Assembly: GCA_911728435.2 (NCBI GenBank)
Contig: OU452202.1
Span: 8,597,135-8,661,134, forward strand
DNA: 64,000 bases
Reading direction: 5' to 3'
From: Apoderus coryli
Lineage: Eukaryota; Arthropoda; Insecta; Coleoptera; Attelabidae
Shown: piece after piece, positions 33,728 through 44,722 of the stretch
Layout: the number at the start of each line of letters is the position of its first letter
Position numbering within the stretch: the first letter of the stretch is position 1
Notes under the pieces: generated by a model
What the model saw: the letters and a program-made list of their open reading frames with translations, nothing else
Told to the model about the DNA's origin: nothing
Database searches by the model: none
Translations under genes and position numbers: made by a program

Positions 33728-34480
33728 ATATAATAATAATACATTTATTTGCATTCAAAACATAACAAACGGTAAGGAAATCATAAATATATAACATAAC
33801 AATGAATGGATATGCAAAATGAAGTTGAAAACAATCATAAAAGTTCTAAGTTCAACCCCCAAAATTTATATATTTAGAACCAAATTTCTAATACGTCCGA
33901 CCAATAACTACACAACTTATAGTCATGCCTTTTACTACAATCAAAGTACTACTACTTTCCACTAAAAATCTGAAAAAATGTATTTGGAATCCAAAACTCG
34001 ATTGCTGTATTTAAACTTGAAAGCTTTTGATGTCCTCTGGTATGTTATTGTATAATATATAAATATGGTAAGTAAATGATCTCTTTGGTTATTGAAGTTT
34101 TGTGAGGTGGAGGGGAAAAAAGTCCGCGAAAACGTATGAACATAAGTCCGATATTTAATTTTTGTTGGAGAGGTATGGACGACGATGGTTATTTATTATA
34201 TTATGAAATAAAACTAGCGAATGTAGCATTCTTCTATCCTGTATGCTCAGCCACATAGCTTCCCTCAATTTGTATGAAACAGGTTCAAATTTTCTGATTC
34301 CATACACGATCTCTTTTGAATTCTTTCTTTATCAGAACAATCGAGGCACGGTCCATACACAACATCACAGAAGTTAAAGTAGCTTAGGACTAAGCTATCG
34401 GTAATGCCAATTAATATTTTAACCACAATTCCCATAGTTGATCATAACTATATTATTGATGTTTCAGGTAGATAGGCTAA
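33728..34480 (-). pseudogene. Non-LTR retrotransposon 3' fragment
   Basis: On the minus strand, about 34405-34280 reads DSLVLSYFNFCDVVYGPCLD then KERIQKRSCMESENLN, the 'sl.lS.lnYcd.vygp.l......riQ..qns..rfi' block of jockey/CR1-like ORF2. An AAT repeat at 33729-33742 marks the 3' end. The frame is broken downstream. It belongs to the same family as 56140-56610. Confidence 0.6.
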
Positions 34481-35340
34481 GGTGAAGTTATTGGAGTTTC
34501 AATTTATGTATATTCTTTGGGTTTCGGTTCGTTTACAATTAAAGACTTCTTTTTTTTTTATTATATGTTTAAAAAATTGGAGTTTGTCTAGTACCTATCT
34601 GTCGATAGCTATGTAAGATTGACAGCAATTCATGCTGTATATACTGATTTTTCTAACTCCTTCGAGCGAGTAAGTAAGAAATGATATTTTAAACCTAACT
34701 TAACCAAATCCATATTAAGCGCGCTTACCGGTTTCTTAATTCATAAGATTGAACATACCTACATAATTGAACTCAAATAGCACGAGTGAATAATTTTTTA
34801 CTCTAGACTTCTAGACCAAGATCATTTTCTTAAAGTGCACTACATAGTTGGCACCTCAGAAAAATAAATAAAAATAGAAGTGGCATAACAAGAAACTAAT
34901 CACAAAAATGTTTGTAGCCTACATAACCTTTACATTTTTACTAATCAAATCTAACACTGTTGCCAATTGTTCGTTTTATTCATAGAATCAGAACTCGTAT
35001 TTCACATCCCAGTGTAAATTTTTATTAGGGTTGGTCACAGTGTTCTTACATTGCAGAACTATGCAATATTTATAATATTTCTTTTTGTATTCGGCTTCCA
35101 TTACATGTTCATAAAATATTTAACGTCAAGAAATCAATCAAATATAATATGATTCACAAAAATACAGTTCTACGGATATAAATGTGTGGCTACCCCGGGA
35201 GGGATTTGTTTATATTTACACGTCACGTTGACGTTTGGGGTGTTAGTAGTGCTTCGTACAGTTTTATAACACGAATTAAGTGAATTTTACGAGACTCTTC
35301 CACTTTACTGCATTTGGAGTGTGTAAAACTGGGTTTCCTT
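34480..35340. other. Intergenic, no gene recognised
   Basis: AT-rich. It may hold the promoter of the THAP gene that starts at 35347, but no clear TATA box was identified. Confidence 0.35.
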
Positions 35341-35346
35341 TAAATA

Positions 35347-38177
35347 ATGGGGAGAAAAAAGTGCTTAGTTTGCATGTTGAGTGATTTTCCGAGTAAGGTT
35401 ACGTGTCACAACTAAGTACAATGGCGTAGATTTTGGGATTTTGCAGAGATAGTAGTTAACATGAGTTGTTTAAATTTACTATACACCTAGTTGCAAAATA
35501 GACAGTAATATAATACACAGATATAATTGTAAATTCATAAAATGCTTTATATTTCATAATTTCTTAATAAATAGTAGCAAATCATCGTACATGTATAATG
35601 ATATGCACAGACCTGTAAGTAAGTACCTTACGATAAAGAGAAGATATGGGATGTGGTGCAAGTGGGCATTATGATCCTATAAAGGGTGGTCCAACGAAAA
35701 GTTTGCACCTAGCTTTTCTCTTTTTTTTGTAGTCGAATGCGAAAATGCTCGGACACGTCGATTTTGCTTTTGAGGGGGACACATTTTAAACATATTTTTC
35801 GATCTGCGCCTTTAACCCCCTAGCGGGGGTGAGTAACAACCCTAAAATTTTAAATGGAAAGAGGGGTCTAATGACATATCATTTGAAAGGACACAAAATT
35901 GTCTTTCTAATGATACCCTATTTGTCGAATTTTACTAAAACAGTTAATACGAAAACGACTTTAAAGACATTAAGCCGATAATTTTGGTATTAATGAGAAA
36001 TACAAATAAGTTTTAATTATTGCGAGTGAAAACACCTGCAATCGTTAGTACATTCCAATGTTTGTTAGTTTTAACATTGCTTTGTAAAAAAAGTAAACAA
36101 GCTGTTAAATTGATTTATTAAAACGTTACATTAACAAATGTTGAAAATGTGACCCATTTGATTCCATACAATAATACAGATTTTGTTCAAATCTATTTCT
36201 AACATTTTGTAGCATATCAGGTGTTATGTTTCTGCACTCTTCTGTAATGCGTTGGCGAAGATCTTCTATGGACTCGGGCTTCGTGGCAAAACATTTATTT
36301 TTTAAGTGCCCCCAAAGAAAAAAGTCTAAAGGCGATAAATCCGGTGACCTGGCAGGCCATTCAATTGGGCCCCTCCTTCCAATCCACCGTCCAGGGAACC
36401 GGTCATCTAAGAACTGTCTTACAGGAGCCACATAGTGCGGAGGTGCTCCATCTTGCTGGAAATAAAGCCGATCAGCAGTATGATTTTGGTCATCTTCTAT
36501 TATTTGTGTTATTAAAGGATCAATTGTGTCTTCAAGCATGTTTAGGTACACTTCACCAGTTAAATTTCCAGGAATAAAAAGTGGTCCTATAATATGATTT
36601 CCTAATATGCCACACCAGACGTTTATTTTTTGAGGATACTGGGTATGAACCTCACGGAATAAATGTGGGTTACTGTCATCCCAGTAACGGCAATTGTGCC
36701 TATTTACAGCTCCATTCAAATAAAATGTGCATTCGTCGGAAAAACAAATGTTAAATAATAATTGCGGATCTTCAATTAAACGCTGGCTCATTGCTTCACA
36801 AAATTGCAGCCTTCTATCAGGATCATCCTCATTTAGTTCCTGTACTAATTTGATTTTGTACGGATGAAATTTGTACGCTTTTAAAATTCGTATTATGGAC
36901 GAACGGGAGACACCTGAGGCTTCAGCTAGTTGACGGGTACTTTGACTATGATCCATTTCAACATGCCCTAAAACAGCGACTTCCACAGCTTCATTTCTGA
37001 TCGGTTTCTGCGGCTGGTGTTTTACATTACAGACAGATCCGGTATCTACAAACTTTTTAACTAACTTGCCAACGTACACATCATTCACATTTTTATCGGG
37101 ATGTCTCTCATTAAATAAGCGAGCCGTAAGTCTAGCACTACTATTATTTTGAAAATAAAGTTTAACAATTTCAACTCGTTCTAGAATGGAATAAATCATT
37201 TTGTACGGTAAAAGTAAAATAACTTGAGAAGCAACCAAACTGAATCAATGAAAAGACTAAAATAAACGGTGTAAATTCTTTTCCTACACGTATCTGCAGT
37301 TTTTATTTCAACAAAAAACGCAAACGATTAGTGAGGAATTTAGTTCTGATAAATAAGATAGTGTTTTTGAAATCCCGTTTTTCTTCAAAGTAAATAATTT
37401 AGAAATGATTGTAGTTGTTTTCAGTCGTAATAATTAAAACTTATTTGTATTTCTCATTAATACCAAAATTATCGGCTTAATGTCTTTAAAGTCGTTTTCG
37501 TATTAACTGTTTTAGTAAAATTCGACAAATAGGGTATCATTAGAAAGACAATTTTGTGTCCTTTCAAATGATATGTCATTAGACCCCTCTTTCCATTTAA
37601 AATTTTAGGGTTGTTACTCACCCCCGCTAGGGGGTTAAAGGCGCAGATCGAAAAATATGTTTAAAATGTGTCCCCCTCAAAAGCAAAATCGACGTGTCCG
37701 AGCATTTTCGCATTCGACTACAAAAAAAAGAGAAAAGCTAGGTGCAAACTTTTCGTTGGACCACCCTGTATATTCTATTCATAGCACTTATTCATGTTTT
37801 ATTTATAGTAGAGTACAATAATTCTTGTAGGTTTCCCAGTGATCAAGCCGTTAGAAGAGAGTGGTGTACTTCTCTTGGTTTAAGTTTTGAAAGGGTTACT
37901 AAAAATTCTTATGTTTGCTCACAACATTTCAACCAAAGAGACATTAGAATTTTTGGAACACAAACATGCATATCGCACACAGCCATTCCTGTTCGCTATG
38001 TTCAGTAAGTTAATATTTGTGTGCGATTAGAAATATTACAATTTATTGAAAATATTTTTTAATAGATTATCCTCTGGATTAGCGTCTACAGCTGAGGTTG
38101 CAAAAAATCTATCGGGTGAAGACAACGTCGATTCTAACGGCGTACAAAAAGACATAATCCTCTTGGAAAAAACGTGA
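35347..38177 (+). CDS. Small THAP-domain protein, three exons
   Basis: Exons 35347-35392, 37809-38004 and 38066-38177, with phases 1 and 2 and GT-AG sites, give 117 residues. Exon 1 supplies the start MGRKKCLVCMLSDFP with the first Cys pair (C-x2-C). Exon 2 supplies FPSDQAVRREWCTSLGL, the W of the fold, then YVCSQHF, the C-x2-H pair. Together these make the C2CH zinc ligands of a THAP DNA-binding domain. A hydrophobic AIPVRYV follows near the domain end, close to the AVPT-like position. Exon 3 is a short acidic or serine tail ending KDIILLEKT. THAP domains occur in host regulators and in P-type transposases; nothing downstream resembles a transposase here. A 2.1-kb DD41D element occupies most of intron 1. 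The exon model is mine and unverified. Confidence 0.7.
35682..37768 (-). mobile_element. DD41D mariner-type transposon with ~355-bp inverted repeats
   Basis: TA dinucleotides flank ends AAGGGTGGTCCAACGAAAAG (left) and, inverted, CAGGGTGGTCCAACGAAAAG (right). The inverted repeats run about 35682-36040 and 37410-37768 and are almost identical, far longer than the ~30 bp of classic mariner. Length is 2087 bp with one intact transposase. High arm identity and an open frame suggest recent activity. It lies inside intron 1 of the THAP gene. Confidence 0.9.
36126..37199 (-). CDS. DD41D transposase (Tc1/mariner superfamily), intact
   Basis: 357 residues from the ATG at 37199 (MIYSILERVEIVKLYF); the frame is open further upstream but has no ATG there. 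The N-terminal half contains two helix-turn-helix parts: residues 3-60, a DUF4817-like region, and around 85-115 with LAEASGVSRSSIIRILKAY. The catalytic triad is D155 (FSDECTFY), D250 (QQDGAPPHY) and D292 (LSPLDFFLWG). There are 41 residues between the second and third aspartates, the DD41D spacing known from the rosa/visitor group. The protein would bind the element's terminal repeats and cut and paste it at TA sites. All catalytic residues are present and there is no stop, so it may be functional. Confidence 0.9.
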   Translation of the reverse strand: MIYSILERVEIVKLYFQNNSSARLTARLFNERHPDKNVNDVYVGKLVKKFVDTGSVCNVKHQPQKPIRNEAVEVAVLGHVEMDHSQSTRQLAEASGVSRSSIIRILKAYKFHPYKIKLVQELNEDDPDRRLQFCEAMSQRLIEDPQLLFNICFSDECTFYLNGAVNRHNCRYWDDSNPHLFREVHTQYPQKINVWCGILGNHIIGPLFIPGNLTGEVYLNMLEDTIDPLITQIIEDDQNHTADRLYFQQDGAPPHYVAPVRQFLDDRFPGRWIGRRGPIEWPARSPDLSPLDFFLWGHLKNKCFATKPESIEDLRQRITEECRNITPDMLQNVRNRFEQNLYYCMESNGSHFQHLLM

Positions 38178-38179
38178 GA

Positions 38180-38460
38180 AGTTCCAAACTACTAGCAGAC
38201 ACATAAAGCAACAGACCAGACGAGAAAGAATAGATGATAGATAGACCTTCAGGACATAGTGCCAGGCCTTCTGAAACGAAAGGAGAGCTCCTGGAGGAAT
38301 AGAAGCCTTCCCTCCAGAAATCTGCGATCAGATAGCTCCTTTCACCGGAGAGGTTTTAGTGGGTATTAGCTGGGACACCTTCCCATGCTCGAGTCGTCAC
38401 ACTCACCTGTGGATAACAGGTGGTGGTGCCTAAATGCATTTCCTCTATAAAAAAATGCTG
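38180..38460. repeat. GC-richer repeat-like stretch, possible retroelement 3' end
   Basis: Base composition differs from its surroundings (ggtattagctgggacacctt; cacctgtggataacaggtgg). It resembles 3' ends of insect R1/LOA-type LINEs, but no coding frame supports this. Confidence 0.3.
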
Positions 38461-38629
38461 GTGAGTCTAAAAATTATTATTGTTAGTTTTTATCGTTTGT
38501 GTTGTCTTTATATACGTGTTTGTATAATTATTTATATTGTAAATTTGTATTTTGTTTTATGATAATTGACGTACTAAAATTGTATTTTTTTAATACGTAG
38601 AATATATTAATATATCTATATATATTATA

Positions 38630-38703
38630 TAATATATATATATATATATATTAATATATCTAATAATTTGAGAACCGTCGAAATAGTTTTGTTGGATTCA
38701 TAA
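38630..38703. repeat. Left copy of a ~72-bp direct repeat flanking the 566-aa element
   Basis: An AT run followed by ttaatatatctaataatttg, agaaccgtcgaaatag and ttttgttggattcataa. The same sequence is at 41116-41187, with only the AT-run length differing by two bases. Confidence 0.85.
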
Positions 38704-41115
38704 CACAGGCCAACACACATTTTGGTGCCTGCGATTTTTTAACTGTTCCTGAGTAATTTTTGGATGCAGAATGTAAAAAGGTTCTCAGATTTTGTCTATC
38801 AGATCTAGTTTTTGAGATTTTTTAAAAAATTGTGTATATAATTTACGTTATAACTGTTATAATATATAATATTACTATTGACAGTTAAAAAAAACAAAGA
38901 CACATGGATTTAAGTATTTATTGCAAAAACTTAATTTACATAATTACATTAGTCACTAATCACATAAAAATTTTCTTTTATACGATTTTCTAGAATGGAG
39001 TTTACTAGGGCAGTCTCGCTGAAGGCTCCAGCAGTAGTCCGCCATCATGTGGCTATCCCATCGTCCTTGATAACGATCTTCCATAGTTTTAATATCCTGG
39101 TGGAATCTTTCCCCCTGTTCTTCACTACAATCACCTAAGTTTTCTGGAAAACGATCTAGGTGGCTGTGGAGGTAGTGAACTTTTATACTCATGTTACAGC
39201 CGAGAATATTAAAATTTGAAAGCATAGTTTCCACTAATTCTACGTAATTGTCTGCTTTATGATTGCCAAGAAAATTTTGTACTACTTGAACAAATGAACT
39301 CCAAGCGTTAGATTCAGTCTCGTTCATTGATGTGGTGAATTGTGGATCTTTAACAAGTTGCCTTATTTGAGGACCATCAAATATACCAGCTTTTAGTTTT
39401 TCCGTGCTAATGCCAGGAAATTTACGTGACAAATACCCAAAACAATTTCCATCTCGATTTAAGGCCTTCACAAATTGCTTCATTAGGCCTAGCTTGATAT
39501 GCAAGGGCGGAAGTAAGATTTTTTCTCTTGAAACCAAAGGTTCGTTGATCACGTTTTGTATTCCTTGAATCATGACATCTCTTGAAGGCCAATTTTTGTT
39601 AACCCAGTGCTCATTTTTAGCTCTGCTGTCCCAAAGGCACAAAAAACAAGGATATTTTGTATAACCACTCTGCTGTCCAAGGAGGAAGTTAATCATTTTT
39701 AAATCAACACAAATTGACCACTGATGTTCTTCGTATTTAATTTTTCTCAAAACTAATGCTATTGTTTCATATTCTTCCTTCATGGTAGTAGAATGACCAA
39801 TAGGAATTGAGCCATATTTGTTACCGTTATGTAAAAGAACACATTTTAAACTACGTTTTGAACTGTCAATAAAAAGGCGCCAATCATCTGGAGTGTATTC
39901 AGGCAAACCCATTTTTTCTAAGAGCCCTTTTATATTGTTACAGAATACCAAGTCATTTTCCTGAGTGAAAAAAGGCAGCAGATCCTTATCCCTTTTACGA
40001 TAAAATGTGATATTAGTACCTCGACAAAGTAGATTTTTTTCTTTTAATCTGGATGCAAGTAATTCAGCGGATTCCTTTGAGAGATTCAGGTCTCTTATAA
40101 GATCGTTTAGTTCTTCTTGATTGAAACACTGCGGAGTTGCTAAATCTGCTTCAAAATCGCTGTCGTTTTCTGATTGAATTCTTTTAACTTCGTCAGACGT
40201 TGATGTTTCTGTATCATCTTCTGTCAGTTTGGGTAGACTGCTGAATGATGGAACGGGTATTTCTTCCGAATGCACTACAGGCCTTCTTGCAGAATCTAGA
40301 TCAGGATATGTCCATTTGTGTCTATTGTTTCTATTTATGCCTTTAATATTAACGAGACAAAAATAGCAGTCGTCATGATGGTTCCGCGGTTCTCTCCAAA
40401 CCATTGGTACACCAAACTTTAGGCACTTCCTCTTTCCAGTTGTCCACTGTCGCAAATGTTCAACACATGTTTTACATATGAAATGTGGGGCCCAAGATTT
40501 ATCTTGATCTCCTAAATGAACGCCAAAATAGGCAAGATAAGCTCTTTTCACAAAGTCAGAAATCCTTTTTCTGCTCTCTTTCAAAGTGTATTCACCACAC
40601 ACATAACAAAAAACATCGGGATGATTTACACAGGTACGTCTGCTTGTGGATGCCATTGTTTCAGTTTAGTGTCTTGATACTACAAAACGACCAAAATTTA
40701 CACAAAATGATAGCACAACTTTACTTGGGAAAACTCAGTAATATACTAAATCAAGTACAGCCAAGCAGGTATAGAAGGATCGGGTCATAGGCAATTACAG
40801 GTATAAAAGTAAGTAAGAGCATTGTATTGAGTAGTTCCTAGTATAGGAACATTGGGTCAGGGACAATTCCAGGTATCCATTTGGCTAATTAGATTCTGGG
40901 AAATTCCTATTTTGACGATTAAGTACATATTTATCTCTTTATTTGTTGTCCTTTATCAGAAAAAAATATATCATTTAACCTGTAACGTGTATCTCAAAAA
41001 CTAGAGCTGATAGAAAAAATCTGGTGGCATTTTTAGAATCAGCACATTAAAAACATCTAAAATCAGATGTTAGATTTCTGGCACCAAATTTTTTTTTTCA
41101 TTTTGTTGGCCTGTG
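38704..41115 (-). mobile_element. Element with inverted ends carrying the 566-aa ORF
   Basis: The ends are CACAGGCCAACA and its inverted copy TGTTGGCCTGTG. Beyond the first 12 bases the two ends stay related for about 120 bp (tttggtgcc, agatttt, tctatcag, tctagtttttgagat at matching distances). The element is 2412 bp long and carries one gene. The direct repeat on both flanks is about 72 bp, much longer than usual target duplications. Confidence 0.75.
38956..40656 (-). CDS. 566-aa zinc-ligand protein of an unassigned mobile family
   Basis: A single intact exon starting MASTSRRTCVNHPDVFCYVC. The N-terminal 100 residues carry Cys/His groups spaced like a zinc-binding module: C17/C20, H58, C61/C64 and, after FGVPMVWREPRNHHDD, C97/C100. 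Residues 150-190 are acidic and serine-rich, a likely linker. The C-terminal two thirds contains ICVDLKMINFLLG, YPCFLCLWDSRAKNEHW, LLPPLHIKLGLMKQFVKAL and GDCSEEQGERFHQDIKTMED. The last is an E/H-rich block that could hold acidic catalytic residues of an RNase-H-like fold; that is a guess. Proteins of this kind are multi-copy in arthropods and lack a named function as far as I know. Its position between inverted repeats argues for a transposase rather than a host gene. Confidence 0.75.
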   Translation of the reverse strand: MASTSRRTCVNHPDVFCYVCGEYTLKESRKRISDFVKRAYLAYFGVHLGDQDKSWAPHFICKTCVEHLRQWTTGKRKCLKFGVPMVWREPRNHHDDCYFCLVNIKGINRNNRHKWTYPDLDSARRPVVHSEEIPVPSFSSLPKLTEDDTETSTSDEVKRIQSENDSDFEADLATPQCFNQEELNDLIRDLNLSKESAELLASRLKEKNLLCRGTNITFYRKRDKDLLPFFTQENDLVFCNNIKGLLEKMGLPEYTPDDWRLFIDSSKRSLKCVLLHNGNKYGSIPIGHSTTMKEEYETIALVLRKIKYEEHQWSICVDLKMINFLLGQQSGYTKYPCFLCLWDSRAKNEHWVNKNWPSRDVMIQGIQNVINEPLVSREKILLPPLHIKLGLMKQFVKALNRDGNCFGYLSRKFPGISTEKLKAGIFDGPQIRQLVKDPQFTTSMNETESNAWSSFVQVVQNFLGNHKADNYVELVETMLSNFNILGCNMSIKVHYLHSHLDRFPENLGDCSEEQGERFHQDIKTMEDRYQGRWDSHMMADYCWSLQRDCPSKLHSRKSYKRKFLCD

Positions 41116-41345
41116 TAATATATATATATATATATTAATATATCTAATAATTTGAGAACCGTCGAAATAGTTTTGTTGGATTCATAATAATTGTTATCTT
41201 GTCTGAACCTAGTAGAAACAGATTCAGCTTCTCAGGTCGCGGACAGATAAACTTAGTTTTTTTTGTTGGTTTCATAATAATTTTTATCTTGTCTAAACTC
41301 GGTAGAAACAGATTCAGTTTCTTAGGTCTAGGAAATATAAACGAT
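41116..41345. repeat. Right direct-repeat copy followed by a diverged tandem unit
   Basis: 41116-41187 repeats 38630-38703. The sequence 41170-41250 (ttgttggattcataataatt; gtagaaacagattcagcttc) is then repeated with changes at 41254-41345 (ttgttggtttcataataatt; gtagaaacagattcagtttc). The locus was therefore already tandemly repeated. Confidence 0.75.
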
Positions 41346-41721
41346 TCATTTCAAATATGGTTTTATATAATTAGTAAATGTTACAACAAAAATTCATAAT
41401 TATATACCTTTGCATTTAATAATAAATATTTTCATAATATAGTAAGTGGTTCCTTTAAATCCCAGACATCTATTATTTAATAAATTATATTTGAAAAAAA
41501 TGCGACAGTTTCTGCGGAGGTATGTATTTATTATTGGAAACTACAACCACGATTTCAAAAGAACTATACTACGCCACTGGCTTTTGTTTACAACACTCCT
41601 TCTGTCATTAAAAAGGTAAATATTGACCTTTATGTTATGAAGAAAAACATTGAAATTAGATGACATTTATATTTTTATTTATTTTCCTGAGGTTGGCCTT
41701 GGCTTATTTTTGTTCAATATA

Positions 41722-42918
41722 TTAGGTCATTCAATAAGTCCGTAGGATGACACATAGATGGCGTTACTAGAATTTTTCCATATGATTTTTATTCAGTACT
41801 AACCTTCAAACGATACGTGTATAAATTTGACAGCAATCTGACTATCGATTCGATTTTGTGTGAAGCAACGTTTGTTATTGCAAAAAAAATGGAAAAAAGT
41901 GAATTTCGAGTTTTGATAAAGCATTGCTTTTTGATGAAACAAAAAATACAGTGGAAACCAAACAATGGCTCGATAAACATTATCGGAACTCTGCTCCATC
42001 GAGGCAAATGGTAGAGAAGTGGATTGCTGAATTAAAACGTGGTCGTACCAGTAGAAATGATGCAGAGTGCAGTGGACGCCGAAATGAGGCTGTTATTCCA
42101 GAAAACGTCACAAATTGGTTATGAACGATCGCAAATTGATGGTGCACGAGGTAGCTGACATTGTAAAGATATCAGATGGTAGTGTTTTTACCATTTTACA
42201 CGAACATTTGGGTATGCGAAAGCCCTGTGCAAAGTGGGTGCCGCGTGAGTTAACAGTCGACCAAAAACAACAATGAATTGATGTTTCAGAGGAGTGTTTA
42301 TCGCTGTTAAACCGCAATAAAATGGAATTATATCGTCGATAAGTAAAAATGGATGAAACATGGCTTCACTATAACACACGAGAATCCAAAAGAGAGTCAG
42401 CTGAGTGGACAGCATCAATCGACGAACCGAATCCAAAGCGAGCAATGACGCAACAGTCGGCCGGTAAGGTGATGGCGGCTGTATTTTGGGATGCGAACGG
42501 AATAATATTCCTCAACTACCTCCAAAAAGAAACCACCATCAACAGCCAATATTACTGTGCACTTTTTGATCGATTGAAGGCTGAAATCGCAAAGCAACGG
42601 CCACATTTGCAAAAGAAAAAAGTGTTGTTTCACCAAGACAATGCACTGTGTCAAATCGATGAAAGCTATGGCAAAATTGAATGAGTTGGGACTTCAAACA
42701 CCCACCGTATTCTCCAGATTTAGCCCCCAGTAACTTTTTACTGTTTTCAGATCTCAAGAGACTGCTTGCTGGAAAGAAATTCAAGACCAATGATGAAGTA
42801 GTCGCTGAAACTGAAAGAGAAATCGTACTATAAAATTGGTATCGAAAATTTGGCAAATCGCTATACTCGTTGTATTGCCCTTTTCTTACTTATCCTACGG
42901 ATTTATTGAATGACCTGA
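41722..42918 (+). mobile_element. Near full-length mariner (DD34D), transposase broken
   Basis: The ends are TTAGGTCATTCAATAAGTCC and, inverted, CAGGTCATTCAATAAATCCG, at TA sites. Plus-strand frames give mariner transposase in pieces: DETKNTVETKQWLDKHY with APSRQMVEKWIAELKRG (41930-42050); RKLMVHEVADIVKISDGSVF (from about 42128); MDETWLHYNTRESK with VFWDANGIIFLNYLQKE (42349-42684), holding the first catalytic aspartate in MDETW and the second in HQDNA. At least two stops and several frameshifts interrupt it. The third motif near 42715 reads YSPDLAPSNF with the catalytic D replaced. It is the longer relative of the deleted copy at 7048-7933. Confidence 0.88.
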
Positions 42919-43398
42919 TATCACTGAATGTTTTAGGAATGCCGATTTCAAGCTTTTTGCAGACCAACTTAAGCGATATCTGAGGATATCTCCTTGTCGA
43001 CGATTCTTTGAATGCTGCTTATCAAATGGTTTAAAGCAGAGTTATTTCCCAGTTCTATATATACTGTAAACTTCAACTGATATGTCCAGTTAAATTTACG
43101 TATTCTCTTAAAGATATACGAGTACTTGTGAATGTTATAGTCATATGTTTCTCATATCATGCCCTAGTTTCAAAATTCTTCAAAATTTTGTGTTTTATCA
43201 ACGGCTTTCCTGTTGAATTTTACAAAAAATGTACTTACATTTGAAATACCCATCCTATGCACTGAGCAAGTACAATGCAAGTATTTAAGGTACCTATTTG
43301 CCTATTGGTTTCCAGTTTCATTACGATGAGCTTTTGCAGTCATTGTAGAAGCATAGAAATTGGCAAGATATTTGTTTTCTATATACAGTTTCTATATA

Positions 43399-44411
43399 CA
43401 GGGTGTTTCATAATATGTTGGACGTATTTACAAAGGTGATGGGCATCTCAAAAAAATTAAAAGAGTCCCTATCAAAAACTCCTTTGTGTCAAAGTTCTAA
43501 TCTATTTCTATTAATTCTAAATTTTTTCGTTTTTCAGAATGTTCTCCAAAAATTTTTAAATCAGTTACTTGAACAATTAGTTTTTCACATTTTAAACTGT
43601 AATAATAAAATGTTGTTTTCTTAGCCTACTTGTGATAGTAGTCGTCTGCAGTAGGTCCTAAAGAAAAACTATTTTTGTCAAAAAACGTGCATGTTTAAGC
43701 CATCCTGGAAGTACTTTGTAATAATAATGACATATTCGGCCGATTACATTAAAATAATTCAATTTAAATTTGACCATGTCTAAGTATATCTTGGAAATAT
43801 GAAATCTCATACAAATAATATTACGTTATGATTTAGAAGAGAAAAGTAAAAATGAGGTGTTAATTATGATTACAAGGTTGTTAATTATGATTACAAGGGT
43901 CTACGTCGGACCAATTTATTTGATTATTTCTCAATATTTTTTGGATTTTTTTTTGACAGTTGTATAGATGAAGGATATCGACATGTTGGTATTGATTTAG
44001 TTTTTTAAGCTTCGAAATTGTAAAACACATATTTTTAATATTAAATATTTTACACCTGTCAAAAGTTTCTTACGGTACATAGTACCAAGCTTTGCCTATA
44101 AACTTGTGAAAAAATGTTTTAAAAATATTCAATAGCAAAATTCAATTCAATTGAATTCAATTTATTTGTTTATAGCAAAATTCTAAACAGCTTCGAGCCA
44201 GACCCTTGTATTTATACTCGGGAGAACAAACTTAACATGAAACAATCTATTTAAGGATTTTTTGATTAATTAATACTTCCTTTTAACAGCCGGGACAAAA
44301 TTGAATAGTACTTAGGGAAATTGTTTTAGATAATAATACAACGATGAGCAACGTTAACCGCGTTTTTATTCCCAAATATATCTACAGGAATAATACTCCT
44401 AAAACACCCTG
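43399..44411. mobile_element. 1-kb non-autonomous TACAGGGTGT element
   Basis: TA-flanked ends CAGGGTGTTTCATAA and, inverted, CAGGGTGTTTTAGGA. There is no transposase-like frame inside. The ends match the Tc1/mariner style seen at 8171 and 33489. Confidence 0.55.
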
Positions 44412-44647
44412 TACATAAGATATTATAGCAACAATAATTTTTCTACAAGATAGAACTTAGTACTTATTCAATGTTTAATACAATAATCACAAAATTTAAT
44501 GTTATTAAATAATTTAAAACCCAATGTTAGCACATATACAATAAATACCTAACGAGCTTCTTCCGTTTTTTTTTTTCAATTAGCCTTACGCATGCTCTCC
44601 AAGGAAGTAAGTGTAACAACGGCACTTCATAGATATCACATAACACG

Positions 44648-44656
44648 TATAAAAAA
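44648..44656 (+). promoter_or_regulatory. TATA-like box upstream of the plus-strand Ly6 gene
   Basis: TATAAAAAA lies 75 bases before the ATG at 44723, which would place the start of transcription near 44680. Confidence 0.4.
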
Positions 44657-44722
44657 TTTGTGCTTTAAAAAGTCTCTAAATTTATACCCAAGTTTTGTTG
44701 GTGTTGTGAACAAATTTACAAA

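Noticed and set aside
36226..36577. Plus-strand open frames over the DD41D transposase
   Set aside because: Shadows of the intact minus-strand transposase.
38956..40656. Interpretation of the 566-aa ORF as a ZAD/THAP host transcription factor
   Set aside because: The cysteine spacing resembles neither exactly, and the gene sits within its own inverted terminal repeats. A mobile origin is simpler.
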